Source of the DNA: Sambucus nigra
Lineage: Eukaryota; Streptophyta; Magnoliopsida; Dipsacales; Adoxaceae
NCBI GenBank assembly: GCA_949130495.1
Contig: OX422219.1
Span: 263,299,111-263,363,110, forward strand
Length of the DNA: 64,000 nucleotides
Direction of reading: 5' to 3'
In this document: positions 46,841-59,913 of the stretch, in pieces
Layout: each line of letters starts with the position of its first letter
How positions within the stretch are numbered: position 1 is the first letter of the stretch
Position numbers and translations under genes: made by a program
The notes under the pieces: model-generated
What the model was told of the DNA's origin: nothing
Databases searched by the model: none
What the model saw: the letters and a program-made list of their open reading frames with translations, nothing else

Positions 46841-47250
46841 ATAAGCAACTACATTGTCTTTCCCTGGATGATAATGGAGGGTGAATTCATAGTTTTTATA
46901 TGCTCCATCCACCTTTCTTGGCTCATATTCAACTTTTTTGGGGAAAACGGGTACTTTAAACTTTTATGGTCAGAGAAAAGATCAAACTTTTCACCATAGA
47001 TGTAGTGTCACCACAACTTTGGGGAAAAGATTATGGTTGTAAGTTCAAAATAACAGGTTGGGTAGTTCCATTCATGTGGCTTGAATTGTCGCGAACCATA
47101 AGCAACTACCTTGCCAACTTGGATCAAAGCACATACTAATTCATTGTTAGAGGCATCACTGCATACAACAAACTTAATGCCACTCTTTGGGATAGTGAGG
47201 ACTGGTGTAGTCATTAATTTTATCTTTATCTCTTGAATGAGCTCTCACAA
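46841..47250 (-). pseudogene. RNase H remnant of Tekay C, cut by the array
   Basis: Minus strand: KFVVCSDASNNELVCALIQ with the first catalytic Asp, VVAYGSRQFKPHEWNYPT, then frameshifted KFDLFSDHKSLKY and, at the very edge, YHPGKDNVVA, where functional copies go on with DALSRK. The reading stops exactly at 46840, the terminus of array LTR5, so the array element was inserted into this codon region. The rest of this domain and the integrase must lie elsewhere or be lost. Confidence 0.82.
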
Positions 47251-47990
47251 CCATTGTACCATATAGAATTTACACCCTTATGGTTTAGGCGGGTGAATGG
47301 TGAAACCATATGAGAAAACCCTTCAATAATTCTTAGGTAGTATCCACCTAAACCAAGGGAGCATCAGATATCTGTAGGTGTCTTTAATTTTGCCCATAAC
47401 AAGACTGCTTTAACCTTGGAATGATCCATCGAAACACCGTCTTTTGACACCATATGACCAAGAAATTTTAGTTGGGGTAAGAAGAACTCGTACTTTTCCA
47501 GCTTAGCATATAAACGATTCTTTTATAACATCTTAAATGTAATGCGAAGATGTTACTTGTGCTCCTCCCTTAATTTTGAGTAAATCAAAATATCATCAAT
47601 GAAGACAATAATGAATTGGTCTAGGTAGGGGTAAAATATTTGATTAATCAAATATATAAAAATAGATGGATCATTTGTGACTTCTAAATTAGTAATTAAA
47701 AATTCATTGTGTTTATATAGTGTTCGAAATGCTGTCTTCGAAACGTCCTCTTCCCTAACCAAAAATTGGTTGTACCCAGACCTTAAATCGATATTTGAAA
47801 CTATTGTCGCACCTTGAAAATGGCCAAATAGCTCATCGATTCTGGGCAAAAAGTACATGTTTTTTTGTGGCGACCTTATTCAGTTGGCAGTAGTCGATAC
47901 ACAGTTTAAGGGACTCATCTTTCTTCAGCACGAACAAAACAGCCACACCCCAAGGCGATGTGCTTTGTCTGATAAAACCGTGGATCAATA
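47251..47990 (-). pseudogene. Reverse transcriptase remnant of Tekay C
   Basis: Minus strand. Upstream part [23 protein letters not shown] (about 47900-47965), then a one-base insertion in an A run shifts the frame to [34 protein letters not shown] and the catalytic FIDDILIYSK (about 47570-47600). Downstream of 47553 the thumb is decayed. It is a Ty3/gypsy RT of chromovirus type and inactive. Confidence 0.82.
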
Positions 47991-48174
47991 ATTCTTCAAT
48001 TTTCTTCTTTAGTTATAACATTTCCTTATATGCCATGCAGTACGGTGTTAAAAACACCAGAGAAGTGCTAGGAATCAAGTCTATGCAAAAGTCAATCTCA
48101 CTTTTTAATGGCAAACCAGGTTTCTAGAACACGTCAACAAACTCGCATACTAATGGGATTCAACTAATGACTAC

Positions 48175-48560
48175 TTATTCATTCCCATACTCGATGAAGT
48201 CTAGAAAATCCTTTATCAAATCATCATATGGGTGATCATGACAAAAATTGAATGGTAGTTGGTCTAGGATGGAAAAGGTAACTATTTTCTCGAAGCAATC
48301 TAATATGGCATGGTAGGTAGTGAGCCAATCCATACCAAGAATAACATCAAAATGTCCCATCATGAGTACCATCAATTCGTCTAGAATTTCTCTACCCTTA
48401 ATGCTCATTGGACAATCCTTAAAGACTAGGTCAAGGGTTAAAAATTTACCTAAAGGGGAACTGGCCACTAAAAGTGTGCCTAAATGATCACGCACTTATC
48501 CTAAAATCCTTACAGAAGTAGATGAAATAAAAGAATGCATAGCACCAATGTTAAATAGAA
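48175..48560 (-). pseudogene. Protease remnant of Tekay C, dead active site
   Basis: Minus strand. The active-site region reads LFNIGAMHSFIS where functional chromoviruses have a D-T-G-A-T-H pattern. The catalytic Asp is Asn and two Thr are Ile and Met, all single C-to-T or G-to-A changes. A stop follows near 48496. Downstream, FDVILGMDWLTTYHAILDC is well preserved. Confidence 0.8.
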
Positions 48561-48619
48561 CCTTTACACAATAATTAAATATAGATAGGTTACCTTCAAC
48601 CCCATCTTGTTCCCCCACC

Positions 48620-49540
48620 ACTGCATATACCCTTCATTGACCACCTTATTATTCTTAGTATATTTTCTTTGGTTACTTAATGTGATGACCTTTCTCTCAA
48701 CAATTAAAGCATACCCATCTTGGAACATGCATCTTGGTACAATACCTCATAACATGTCGTGTTCCTCCAAAATAATAGCACTTTTTTGTCAACTTATTTG
48801 GGATTCCAGAATATGCAGACAAGGTTGCCCTAACGGTCCTGTTATTTTCCTTATGCTTATTTCATGCATGTTTGTTGTCCTTAAAAATCTAGTTTCCCCA
48901 TTGCATCATTTTTCCCTTGTTCTTAGCCTCCATTTCTTTCTTATATTTGAAATTGTCAACATTAAGGTTTAGAGATTCATTGACTATTTATGAGTACATA
49001 TTTATACTATTGTATATCACTATTCGTCGAATTACTAGAGTTAATATTAATGCGAAATTGCAGGAATGTCGTTATGGATTACTAATTGACTCTAGTGCGA
49101 ACCTTGCAAGGGCTTCAAACTAGTTCTGGTACTCAGCAAATGCCATTATTCCTTGTCTTAATTCAACAAAATCCATCTCTCTCTTCTCTTTATCTGTGTC
49201 TGGAAAGTATTTATCCAAAACTTTCTCTTAAAACTTAGTCCAGGCCATAATATCTAGGTCTCACTTCCCACTGTAGTCTTCAATAACTTCCACCAATTCA
49301 TTGCATCCATAGATAATTGAAATATTTCCAATTTCTAATTTTCAATTTTGAAACACTCCATAACCTCAAAGGTATCTTCCAACTTTTGGATCCACCATTC
49401 CACCATGATTAGGTCTGTCGTGCCTTCAAAACTGCCCGATTTGAGTTTCTTAAATTTGGCTAAAAGTCTTCCCATCCTGTCATCATCTACCACATGGCTG
49501 GCTCGTTGGGAATTCATTTGTTTCCATCTGTTGAACAAAC
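48620..49540 (-). pseudogene. gag pseudogene of Tekay C
   Basis: Minus strand, starting near MFNRWKQMN at 49538: LKSGSFEGTTDLIMVEWWIQKLEDTF, then AMNWWKLLK, a block with KRREMDFVELRQGIMAFAEY, and FEALARFA near 49100, with stops. Near 48690-48720 a decayed zinc knuckle CFNC-stop-EKGHHIK lacks its last Cys. It is typical chromovirus gag order and inactive. The 48760-49090 part is unreadable. Confidence 0.72.
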
Positions 49541-50620
49541 GGCCTTAAGAGAGTTTTTTGGTCTCACGTACTAGAGCCCTATATCATTATCTTAAATTGT
49601 AAGAAAGAAAGAGGTAAGGAGGTCGTCTTTATATTTCCATTATAACAAACCATTATAATTATTATATTGTTGGTTATTAAATTTTTTTCATAAAGTAAAC
49701 ACATGACATAAAAGTGTGATGATGTAATACTCGTTTATATAATATAAGTTGTACTTAATTACATGAGTTAGTTTATATTAAGTTTCTTGATACACCATGC
49801 AACCAAAAAGATACATGGGGAACCCTATGTCATATATACCTCAGCCCTGCCAAATAACATAAACAAAATTAGAGCAACCTAGATAAAATGTGGAAATTCC
49901 ACACTAACCCCTCAAATATACATACAAAAAGAGAACCACTGCCATTATAACCCTGACTCCCCCTGACATTAACCTAAGGGACTAGTCTCGGACTCCTTTG
50001 TATCTCCTAAGGATGCACCATAAGTTGAAATGGTTGGCTCTAAAGAATCACTTGGGCGGATTAGTTCATCTAGCTACATTGTCTTTGGTGGCTCAAAAAG
50101 AATCACATGTTATGGTGGTACATTAGGTGTCATATGATCAACAACTACAATGGGTACATCTATCCCAACTAGTGGAACTGGGTCAACTATAGTTATTGCC
50201 TATGTTGGGGGAAAACCTGACCACCCTCATTTAAGATCATTTGTTGTATGCCATGGTATCAAGATGGATTAATAATAAGAGTAAGCATTTATGAATTAAC
50301 CCTCATGAGTGACATGACACGCTGATATACTGATGCTCGCTGCATCTTAGATGTCTAATAAAAATAAGTGGCGCCTACATCAATGGCACCCTGAAATACC
50401 CTTCACTCAGTCGACACTCAATCAAGTCAAGGTAAATCCCCATATCTCGAGGCTGAAGGCAAAATGTCGTATGGACAAGATTATCATCCCACGGTCCTAG
50501 ATCCATAAGTCCTTACACGTAGCAGGAACGAAGAATCAAATACATATCAATCTATAAGGCAATCATACTTGCTATAAAACTAACTCAATATGAAAATCTG
50601 ACAACACTACGATGAACTTA
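49541..50620 (-). other. Leader region of Tekay C, no gene seen
   Basis: About 1.1 kb between PBS and gag. AT-rich, with no convincing coding sequence on either strand and no repeat; possibly contains another small insertion. Confidence 0.45.
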
Positions 50621-50634
50621 GGCTTTGATACCAA
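50621..50634 (-). other. Primer-binding site of Tekay C
   Basis: Minus strand TTGGTATCAAAGCC just after the LTR end GGGGTGTGACA (50638). Confidence 0.8.
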
Positions 50635-50637
50635 GTT

Positions 50638-51458
50638 TGTCACACCCCAAATTATAGATAATGGTAATGTTTTATAATTAATACTATAATTTGGATATTT
50701 CATGGTACATACAAAAAGTTTTCAGATACAAACTAATAACATCATAAGTATAATAACATATTAATATTAAATAAGAGGTCTAATTCATAAGAGGTTTTAA
50801 GTTACACATCTTTGCCCAACTACTAGGTAATACAATATGTTTACATAAGGTACTTTAAATTTTACATAAGGATATAAGAAATATAATTAAACAAGACGTT
50901 CGACCAAAATATGTCCGACTATTGCAAACCGAACTTTAAAGAGACCCAATCCTGCCTAAAACTTAAAAGAAAAAGTGTGTAGCATCATGAGTAATGCAAC
51001 CCAATAAGTATACACTTCTGCTCAAAATTTGTCCCCGAGTATACCAATAGCAATAGTTTATGTTATATATTAATTATAAAAATTATGCCAACAAACTTAA
51101 GAAAGGATAAAATAAAATCACATAATTCAATGATGTAATTTAACATTATTAATTTATTGAATACATATAGGCTTCTAGAATTCATATGTAAAAGATAATA
51201 ACAAAATATTATGATAGGTAAACTAGAAATTTTTAGTGTGTTTTGATCTTAGGCCACAACAGATACGCCAACCTGCATACATGTATACATACCCGCTACA
51301 CAACTTATGGTGGTATAGACTATAAGAACAATTTTTTTGTCATTTTCCATAGCATAGCTTTAGGCTAGTTGGGCGTATCCCGTTACAGATCATCATGCAC
51401 CATCAAGACGAATCAAACTCATGAATCTCCAAGTTTGAAGACTTCCCGACATCCCAAA
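50638..51458 (-). mobile_element. LTR of Tekay C, part next to the PBS
   Basis: From the LTR end at 50638 to the insertion of the plus-strand gag-only element. The other part is 55571-57656. Confidence 0.6.
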
Positions 51459-52296
51459 AGGTATAAAACGGTTTAGAGTTTGAATTAATTCAAATAATTA
51501 TATTTGGGATGTTTTATTTTTATCAAAATACAAACATGGCTATTTTACTTTGCAAAAATATGTTTTTGGAAGACCTGTAGGCGAAGTTTAAGAAAAAAAA
51601 ATTCACGTTTCAGTCATTCAAATGACATTGCACAATCATTCAAACAACATATTATTATCGTTTAAACGACATGCTGAACTCAGTCGAACGACCCGCTGAC
51701 TTATGGTTTTTTATAAATACCCGTTTCGTAAATCATATTGTCGTAAGAATTTTGCCAAAATTTTTTTGCATATCAACAATAAAATAATTCATGTTTTCTG
51801 CAACCAAAATACTATTTTAACTCACAAAATTTTCCTTGAATATTGTTCTTGTGAATTAGTTTAAAACCTAGAAAATTTTGTATCTCTTACGTACACCTTG
51901 ATAGAGAGGATCTCCATTGCTGACTTGTGATACCTGTGGGGATACACTGCTGAAGACAAAGAATGAGGATAATTCAGAGGACTACGATCATGTGATTCTT
52001 GCAAGGATCAGAGTTGTTCCTTAGAGATTTTTGAAGAATAGCATGCTATGCTTGTGAGGGATCAAGTAGTTTGTAAGTCGACTCTCTTGTAAATTTCTAA
52101 GTGAATAAAGATTTTTCCTTTTGTTTTTTTTTCTGAAACTGGTCTGAGTTATTTTCTTGTTTGATTTATTTGTTTATCACCATAGATGTATGAATAGAAT
52201 AAAAAGATAAAATCAATTTAAAATTCTCTTCTACATATAAAATTGGTATTGCAATTTTTGTTTGAAATCACCCCTTGCGATTATTTTTCCCTTACA
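51459..52296 (+). mobile_element. 5' LTR of the plus-strand gag-only element
   Basis: Homologous to 54709-55570 from TTTAGAGTTTGAATTAATTC to CCCTTACA. The left edge is divergent. Palindrome centres at 51619.5, 51641.5, 51663.5 and 51685.5 (22-bp steps), and TATAAATA at 51712-51719. Confidence 0.78.
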
Positions 52297-52297
52297 A

Positions 52298-52310
52298 TTA
52301 GTATCGGAGC
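52298..52310 (+). other. Primer-binding site of the plus-strand gag-only element
   Basis: TTAGTATCGGAGC, two changes from TTGGTATCAGAGC, directly after the LTR. Confidence 0.75.
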
Positions 52311-52385
52311 AGTTTTCCCTAATTTATTGTGTTTGATATTGTTTACCATCTTTTTGGGTGTTTTTGTTTTATTTCTCCTCTCTCG

Positions 52386-53167
52386 ATGGATTCTCATAAT
52401 TTTGACGACCTAAATCGTTTGAACTTGAAGTTTACTAAAAGAATTGGAATTCTTGAAAAAGATAATTCATGTTTTAAAACAGTTTTGGAACTTTTGCAAA
52501 TTGTTCAAGATCAAAGTCCTTTAATTCGCAAGAGATTCGTCGACATGAACTGTGAATTTAAAAAATTAGAATTGTCCAAAAAGGAGAGTGATGTTAGAGT
52601 CCTATTTTTGGAAAAATCTTTGGAGGACTTCAAAAGTTCTAGGGTTTGTGTTTGTGCCAAAGAGGATAAAAATATTTTTATTAATGATTTTTTGGCACAT
52701 GAGGAGACTCTTAGGAAACAGTTTTCTTTTATTGAGTATGAGTGTGATAAAGTTTTAATGATTATTGAAAATTTGAAAAAGGCGTCCCTAAAATTGGAAG
52801 AGTCTAATTCTTTACTCGAGTAAAAAATTTGAAGTTGAAAAATGATTTAAAAGACTCGAGTAGTTGGAGTAGTGATGGTAATGGCTCGTCTTGTTCTAGT
52901 GCTTCGAGTGTTAAAGACAAGACCTTTTCTTGTTTTAGAGGGACAAACAAAATCAAGGACATTAGAAAAGGTCACACCTTAGGTACCGTTCCTCGTGTTT
53001 ACACATGTTCACATTGTGGTAGGAAAGGTCACCTTAGGCGATTTTGTTTTGATCTTGGAAGAGGTCCTAGGAAATTTAGGGATAGTGTCCCGTCGGTTCC
53101 TATAACCTCTCATGTTAGGTATACACCTGTTTGGGTTAGGGAATATGTTGGCTACGCTAAATGCTAG
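52386..53167 (+). pseudogene. gag of the plus-strand gag-only element (one break)
   Basis: Starts MDSHNFDDLNRLNLKF and is open for 146 codons of coiled coil (RIGILEKDNSCFK, LFLEKSLEDFKSS, IENLKKASLKLEESNSLLE). A small deletion near 52820 creates a stop and shifts the frame. It resumes with LKLKNDLKDSSS, a Ser/Gly-rich linker, an intact zinc knuckle CSHCGRKGHLRRFC (C-X2-C-X4-H-X4-C) and a tail PVWVREYVGYAKC. It is the best-kept knuckle of this family in the window. Conservation of coiled coil plus knuckle between this copy and the array copies, while LTRs are largely dissimilar, suggests the protein mattered for some time. It probably bound RNA and self-associated; this is inference. Confidence 0.78.
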
Positions 53168-54708
53168 ATTGGTTGATTCTCACATGCTTCCACATGATGT
53201 GTCACATTCTATTTCATATCATTGCTTACTTGCATGATTTGTTTGTCATACGCTAGTTGTATTCATGATATATGTTTACTAGTGTTATAACGTGTGTACT
53301 TTTTGTATTATATTTTTCTTTATTGAGTCATATTTGAAAAATACAAAAAGATTTTTTGTATTATATATTTTTGAAAAAAATTCAAAAAGATTTTTCAGTT
53401 CTTTGTGTATTTTAGTTTTACACATTTGGTGTGGCATATTGATGTGTTTGAATCCAATTCATTCCACAGTTTCCATGTGACTAGGACATTTGGTTATAAC
53501 TTTATATGCTTAGATTGTTCTTAACCATATTTATGGAGTTGTTTTAAACTTGATTTGCTTTATGGATTCGACTTTATTTATGCCTATACACACACATGCA
53601 AGAGCTTATTGTATTTTGACTTCATGATGTATATTTTAGCTTGGTGAGATTTTCTTCTATCAATTTTGTCATCTACATGTTTATTTGAAATGGATGATTT
53701 GTATATGTAAGAACCATTACCCATGAGGATTTGTTTATTATTGTAAAAATGATGAGTGTACACGAGAAAGGTCTGCGAGAGCATAATGAACTCGTCGTGA
53801 AAGCCACCATTTAAAGGATCCCGAGAAAAAATTAAGACAATAAAAAGAATAATATGCCAAATAGAGGCAAAAGTTGTTTAGTTTGATATATTCATTCAAA
53901 AGAAAAGAAAAGAAATATTTTGAGGGGGTTTGGATGAAAATAACAACGGGTTTGCACAATGACAATGTATCCTAGTTATGCTTATTTTGTCATGACGTTA
54001 TTGATTTATAGAATCATTAAAATTCTAGGCTTGTGTGCATTGTGATTGGTTTGTTCATTACATTCAACTTTATTTGTCATTTGACGCTAAAGCTTATTCT
54101 GATAAAGTTTTACGGTTAATTAGAACTTCTTGAACATATTTGAGTGTTTGGGTAATAATTCTTTTGTTGCTAGTTCACACCCACTCATTCCATTCCGCAT
54201 GTTTAGACACATCGATATTATGCTAGTGTGTAAACCTTATGTGTTTTGTGCTATATTTTGTTGTTGTTTATACCTATATATGTGTGCCGGATTTTCTTTG
54301 ATATATTTTGCATACATTATATATGGTATTGCATGTTGTATTTGTGAAATTCGCTTTGTTTTAAAAAAATTGAATTTTTTTTAAAATAAAGACAAACAAC
54401 AATCGATTTCCCATCATAGTTTCCTTTGAGATGATCATTACACATGCTTGATTTAAATATTTTGTGATGATATATTTTGTTCGTTGTGATGCTTTGCACT
54501 TAATGTTTATTGTTACTACTTCTTTGTCTATTTTGGATAAAAACAAAGGGGGAGAGAAAATTAAAATGGATTTTTGATGAGTTTGAATTATGGGGGAATA
54601 TTTATTTATAAATTATATTTAGTTTCAAACTCGATGATGCATCACGTAGGTATATGTTTTTGTCTCATGTGTGTAGGTACTTAAAGAGTAATTTAAAGAC
54701 ACACAAAG
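53168..54708 (+). other. Non-coding interior of the plus-strand gag-only element
   Basis: No believable coding sequence. A purine tract (AAAGGGGGAGAGAAAA) lies near 54546-54561. About 150 bp separate it from the LTR start as drawn, so either the LTR edge or the PPT is misplaced or a small insertion occurred. Confidence 0.6.
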
Positions 54709-55570
54709 TGTAGGTACTCAAAATGATTTAGAGTTTGAATTAATTCATAGAATTATATTTGGGATGTTTAATTTTTATCAAAAGATGAACATGACTGTTT
54801 TAGTTTGCGAAAATATGTTTTTGGAAGACATGTAGGCGGAGTTTAAGAAAAAAGTTTCTTAACATTTTAGTCATTCAAATGACATTTCACAATCGTTCAA
54901 ATGACATTGCACAGTCGTTCAAATGGCATGATGTTGTCGTTTGAACGACATGAAGAAGTCGTTCGAAAGACCCGTTGACTTAAGGTTTTTTATAAATACC
55001 TATTTCGTAAATCAAATTGTTTTAAGAATTTTTCCAACATATTTCTGCATATTAGAAGCAAAATTTCTTCAAGTTTTGTTTTACCAAAACATTGTTTTAA
55101 TTCAAAAAAAAGCATCCTTGAATATTGTTCTTGTGAATTAGTTTAGAACCCTAGAAAGTTTTGTATCTCGTACATACACCGTGGTGGAGAGGATCTTCAT
55201 TGCTGACTTGTGATACCTGCAGGGATTCATTGATGAAGATGAAGCATGAGGCTAATTCGTAGGACTGCGGTCATGTTATTCTTGTGAGGATCATAGTTGT
55301 TCCTTAGAGATTTTTGAAGAATAGTGTGTTATGCTTATGGGGGATCAAGTAGCCTGTAAGTGAATTTCTAAGTGAATAAAGGTTTTTCCCTTTGAATTTT
55401 TTTCCTGAAACTTGGACTGAGTTATTTGCTTGTTTGATTTATCTGTTTTATCACCGTAGATACATGCGTTGGATTAAAAGATAAAATCAATTTAAAATTC
55501 ACTTTTGCATATAAAATTGGTGTTGCAGTTTTTGTTGGAAACCACCCCTTGCGATTATTTCGCCCTTACA
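54709..55570 (+). mobile_element. 3' LTR of the plus-strand gag-only element
   Basis: 862 bp, TGTAGGTACTCAAAATG to GCCCTTACA. TATA box TATAAATA at 54991-54998, 20 bp after the palindrome cluster. Confidence 0.8.
54870..54971. repeat. Five palindromes on an exact 22-bp grid
   Basis: Copies of GTCGTTYRAACGAC-type 14-mers with dyad centres at 54876.5, 54898.5, 54920.5, 54942.5 and 54964.5: four spacings of exactly 22 bp. The 8-bp spacers differ in sequence. GTCGTTTGAACGAC has one mismatch and others two or three. Confidence 0.93.
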
Positions 55571-57656
<2,086 letters not shown>

Positions 57657-58380
57657 GTTGGCATTTGTTGATGTCTAAAAATGGACTAAATCCAAATGTA
57701 TAATCATAGATACTAATATAGTAAGCTAATCAAATTACACCCAAAAGAGAACATATTTTTAGAGTTGTTCAGCTGTAAAATAACCTATGTCCACTGTTGG
57801 TTTTATTTAGTAGGGTTTACAATAGCTTAATATAGTGGGCACATGAATGATTCGATTTGTCCCTCCAGCTGAGGGAGTATTTCGTATTTATAATGGCGTT
57901 GAACCCTAGATATCTAATACCTTTATAATGTTAGGCATTTACATCTATGAACAATAAATGAAACTCTTGGAATTCAGTGCTGATTGTTGATGGTTGACAT
58001 TCTGGAACTAGACGGACATCCAGACGATTGAGTATCTCTGATGCCGATGAAGGTAGCTAGGGGATTGGTGTACATTCATCATTGGTCCACGTAGGAGAGT
58101 AATTTTTACATACAACAAAAAACCCTAATGATCCATGTTTGATGATTGATAGAAAGTATGGAGTATTTAGCCCAAAAAATTGCTCGAAGTACTTCTTCGA
58201 ATATGTGGTCGATAGCCGACCTCCCATACTTGTAAAAACTTTCACTAGTATTGTTTGATAATGGTATTTTTGTAAATAATTCAAACTTTTTTGAACCGCC
58301 AAAGGGCACGGTGGACTTTTGAAGCTTTAAGAAATGTGTAGCCAACGGTAGTTCAATCGTTCGTTTAGTTTATCATTTTA
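57657..58380. other. No recognisable feature
   Basis: AT-rich. Two overlapping minus-strand frames of about 80 codons (58057-58345) show no motif I know. Possibly promoter or LTR sequence upstream of the TATA box at 58401. Confidence 0.4.
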
Positions 58381-58400
58381 TTCTCGTTTATCGAGGTAAC

Positions 58401-58410
58401 CTATAAATAG
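58401..58410 (+). promoter_or_regulatory. TATA box
   Basis: CTATAAATAG in a GC-poor context, about 190 bp upstream of an ATG in good context. A pyrimidine-rich leader (58420-58600) lies between. Confidence 0.5.
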
Positions 58411-58599
58411 GCACGAAGTTCCCTCCTTTTTTTCACCTCAAACTTTTATCATTTCCTTCATCTTCAATCTTTTTCTGTGCGATCATTTGCTGCTATTTTT
58501 TCTTTAGTTTTTTCTCCCGTCTCTTGCAATCGTCTTAGATTCCTTGTAACCCATATTTTCCGCTTTCCCTATTTTATCATATTTTTCTCTATTTCCACC

Positions 58600-58743
58600 A
58601 TGGTTCACATCGAAAATGAGAGTTCATTAGATGAGTTTAGAGAGAAAAGAAAAATCCCAGCTTGGGTAGATTTAAAGATTGCCCAAGGTTCCATATATGT
58701 TTATTCTCTCCCTGAGGGTCACTTGATGCCAATTTATTCATAG
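58600..58743 (+). pseudogene. Short 5' coding remnant, unknown family
   Basis: ATG at 58600 in the context CCACCATGG opens 47 codons: MVHIENESSLDEFREKRK, then IPAWVDLKIAQGSIYVYSLP, ending at TAG 58741. The acidic N-terminus followed by REK-IP and a hydrophobic block is vaguely like the N-terminus of the plant family called 'putative gypsy-type transposon'. That is a memory-based and weak resemblance. Downstream, 58744-59060 contains further protein-like pieces in other frames (ATNTWRVVNGVNRLNELYG, GESTYNLKTRQGNRDLVLNL), suggesting a longer decayed ORF. With the TATA box and leader it reads like the 5' end of a transposon-borne or host pseudogene. Function unknown. Confidence 0.4.
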
Positions 58744-59059
58744 TTGACTGTGGCATCACCATTCCACCAAACCATCATTTTTTTTAGTTTTGCCAATATT
58801 TTGACGTAGTTCCTGCCAAGTAGCAACCAATACTTGGAGGGTTGTAAACGGTGTAAATAGGTTGAATGAACTTTACGGGACCCATATTGGGATCTTGGAG
58901 TAAATGTTCTACTATAAGTGGGGTAATGTTGGAGAAAGTACATATAATTTGAAGACTAGGCAAGGTAATAGGGATTTAGTACTGAATCTATTAGATTCCA
59001 ATAAGGATTGTTCAGATTATTGTGTAGATGTAAAGAACTAGCAGCATGTGCCCCTCACT

Positions 59060-59913
59060 ACCGGAGTATCTTATACTAGTCCTAGATGTCCTCAATCAGG
59101 ACGTGTCATAGGTTGTAACTATGTTAATTATTTTTCCTCTTTTGCTATACATTTCTAATGTTTGTCGACTAAGTTTGCTATTTCTTTTTAATGAAGAGTA
59201 AAGTAAGATGATGTGTCCTAAATAAGGGGAAATTAACCTTGAAGAACTAACATTTATGTGGGGACTTAACTAGAGAGTGGGAGGAGAACATCCCATATCA
59301 ACTTCTTTATTTTTGGAGTACAAAAGTTTATCATGTATTTTATTGCCCGTCCAACACTCATACTACCCCAAATTATAATCAACTTAGAAGAGGATCATGT
59401 ACCTACTACTTCGGACACATGATCTGTTGGTGTTGAGTTCGCATAAGGAAGAAATTATTCTTCATTCGAATCATTGGATATTTTTTAGATCCCCCTTTCT
59501 CCCTCATCCGACATGGCTAAGAGGAAAATGCCCAACTTATTGGGTGGGCCTTTACCTCCTTTCCCCAAGAAAGATGTTGATGCTGGTAAGAAGCCAGTCA
59601 AAAAAAGTCCCAGGTCGGTGACAAGAGGCCTTTACCTTAAGGGAATCCAACTTCTGAATCTCAACTGAAGAGGCTAAATAAAGGTTTTCCTGAACGTCAA
59701 AAATAAAACCAAAAAACATCAACCAACCAATAAGCGTTGGCTGTGAAGAAGACTGTCGACCAACAAGAGTTAGTTTGAAAAATTCAAGTTGGATTGAACA
59801 TTGGGTCAGCTTTTGATGCTATTAGCCCTGGAATGGCCAGGGGTTTAATTAAATATGGTACTCTCCCTACTAATCGAGCTTCATCAACCCCCCATGCCCA
59901 GGTCCAGGCTGAC
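59060..59913 (+). other. Decayed sequence, possible continuation of the ORF remnant
   Basis: A short frame at 59514-59638 (MAKRKMPNLLGGPLPPFPKK, then Lys-rich) looks protein-like but is isolated by stops. Nothing else recognised. Confidence 0.35.

Larger units (their letters stand above)
51459..55570 (+). mobile_element. Plus-strand gag-only LTR element
   Basis: A relative of the array element in the opposite orientation: LTR 51459-52296, PBS 52298-52310, gag 52386-53167, about 1.5 kb non-coding interior, LTR 54709-55570. The end of the interior (about 54620-54700, GATGCATCACGTAGGTATA) is homologous to the array interior. I could not find a clean target duplication, and the exact left edge is uncertain by a few bases. 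No protease, RT or integrase. Confidence 0.82.

Noticed and set aside
54870..54971. Heat-shock elements (TTCnnGAA) in the palindromes
   Set aside because: The palindromes read TTCGAA or GAATCGATTC, with zero or four bases between half-sites instead of two.
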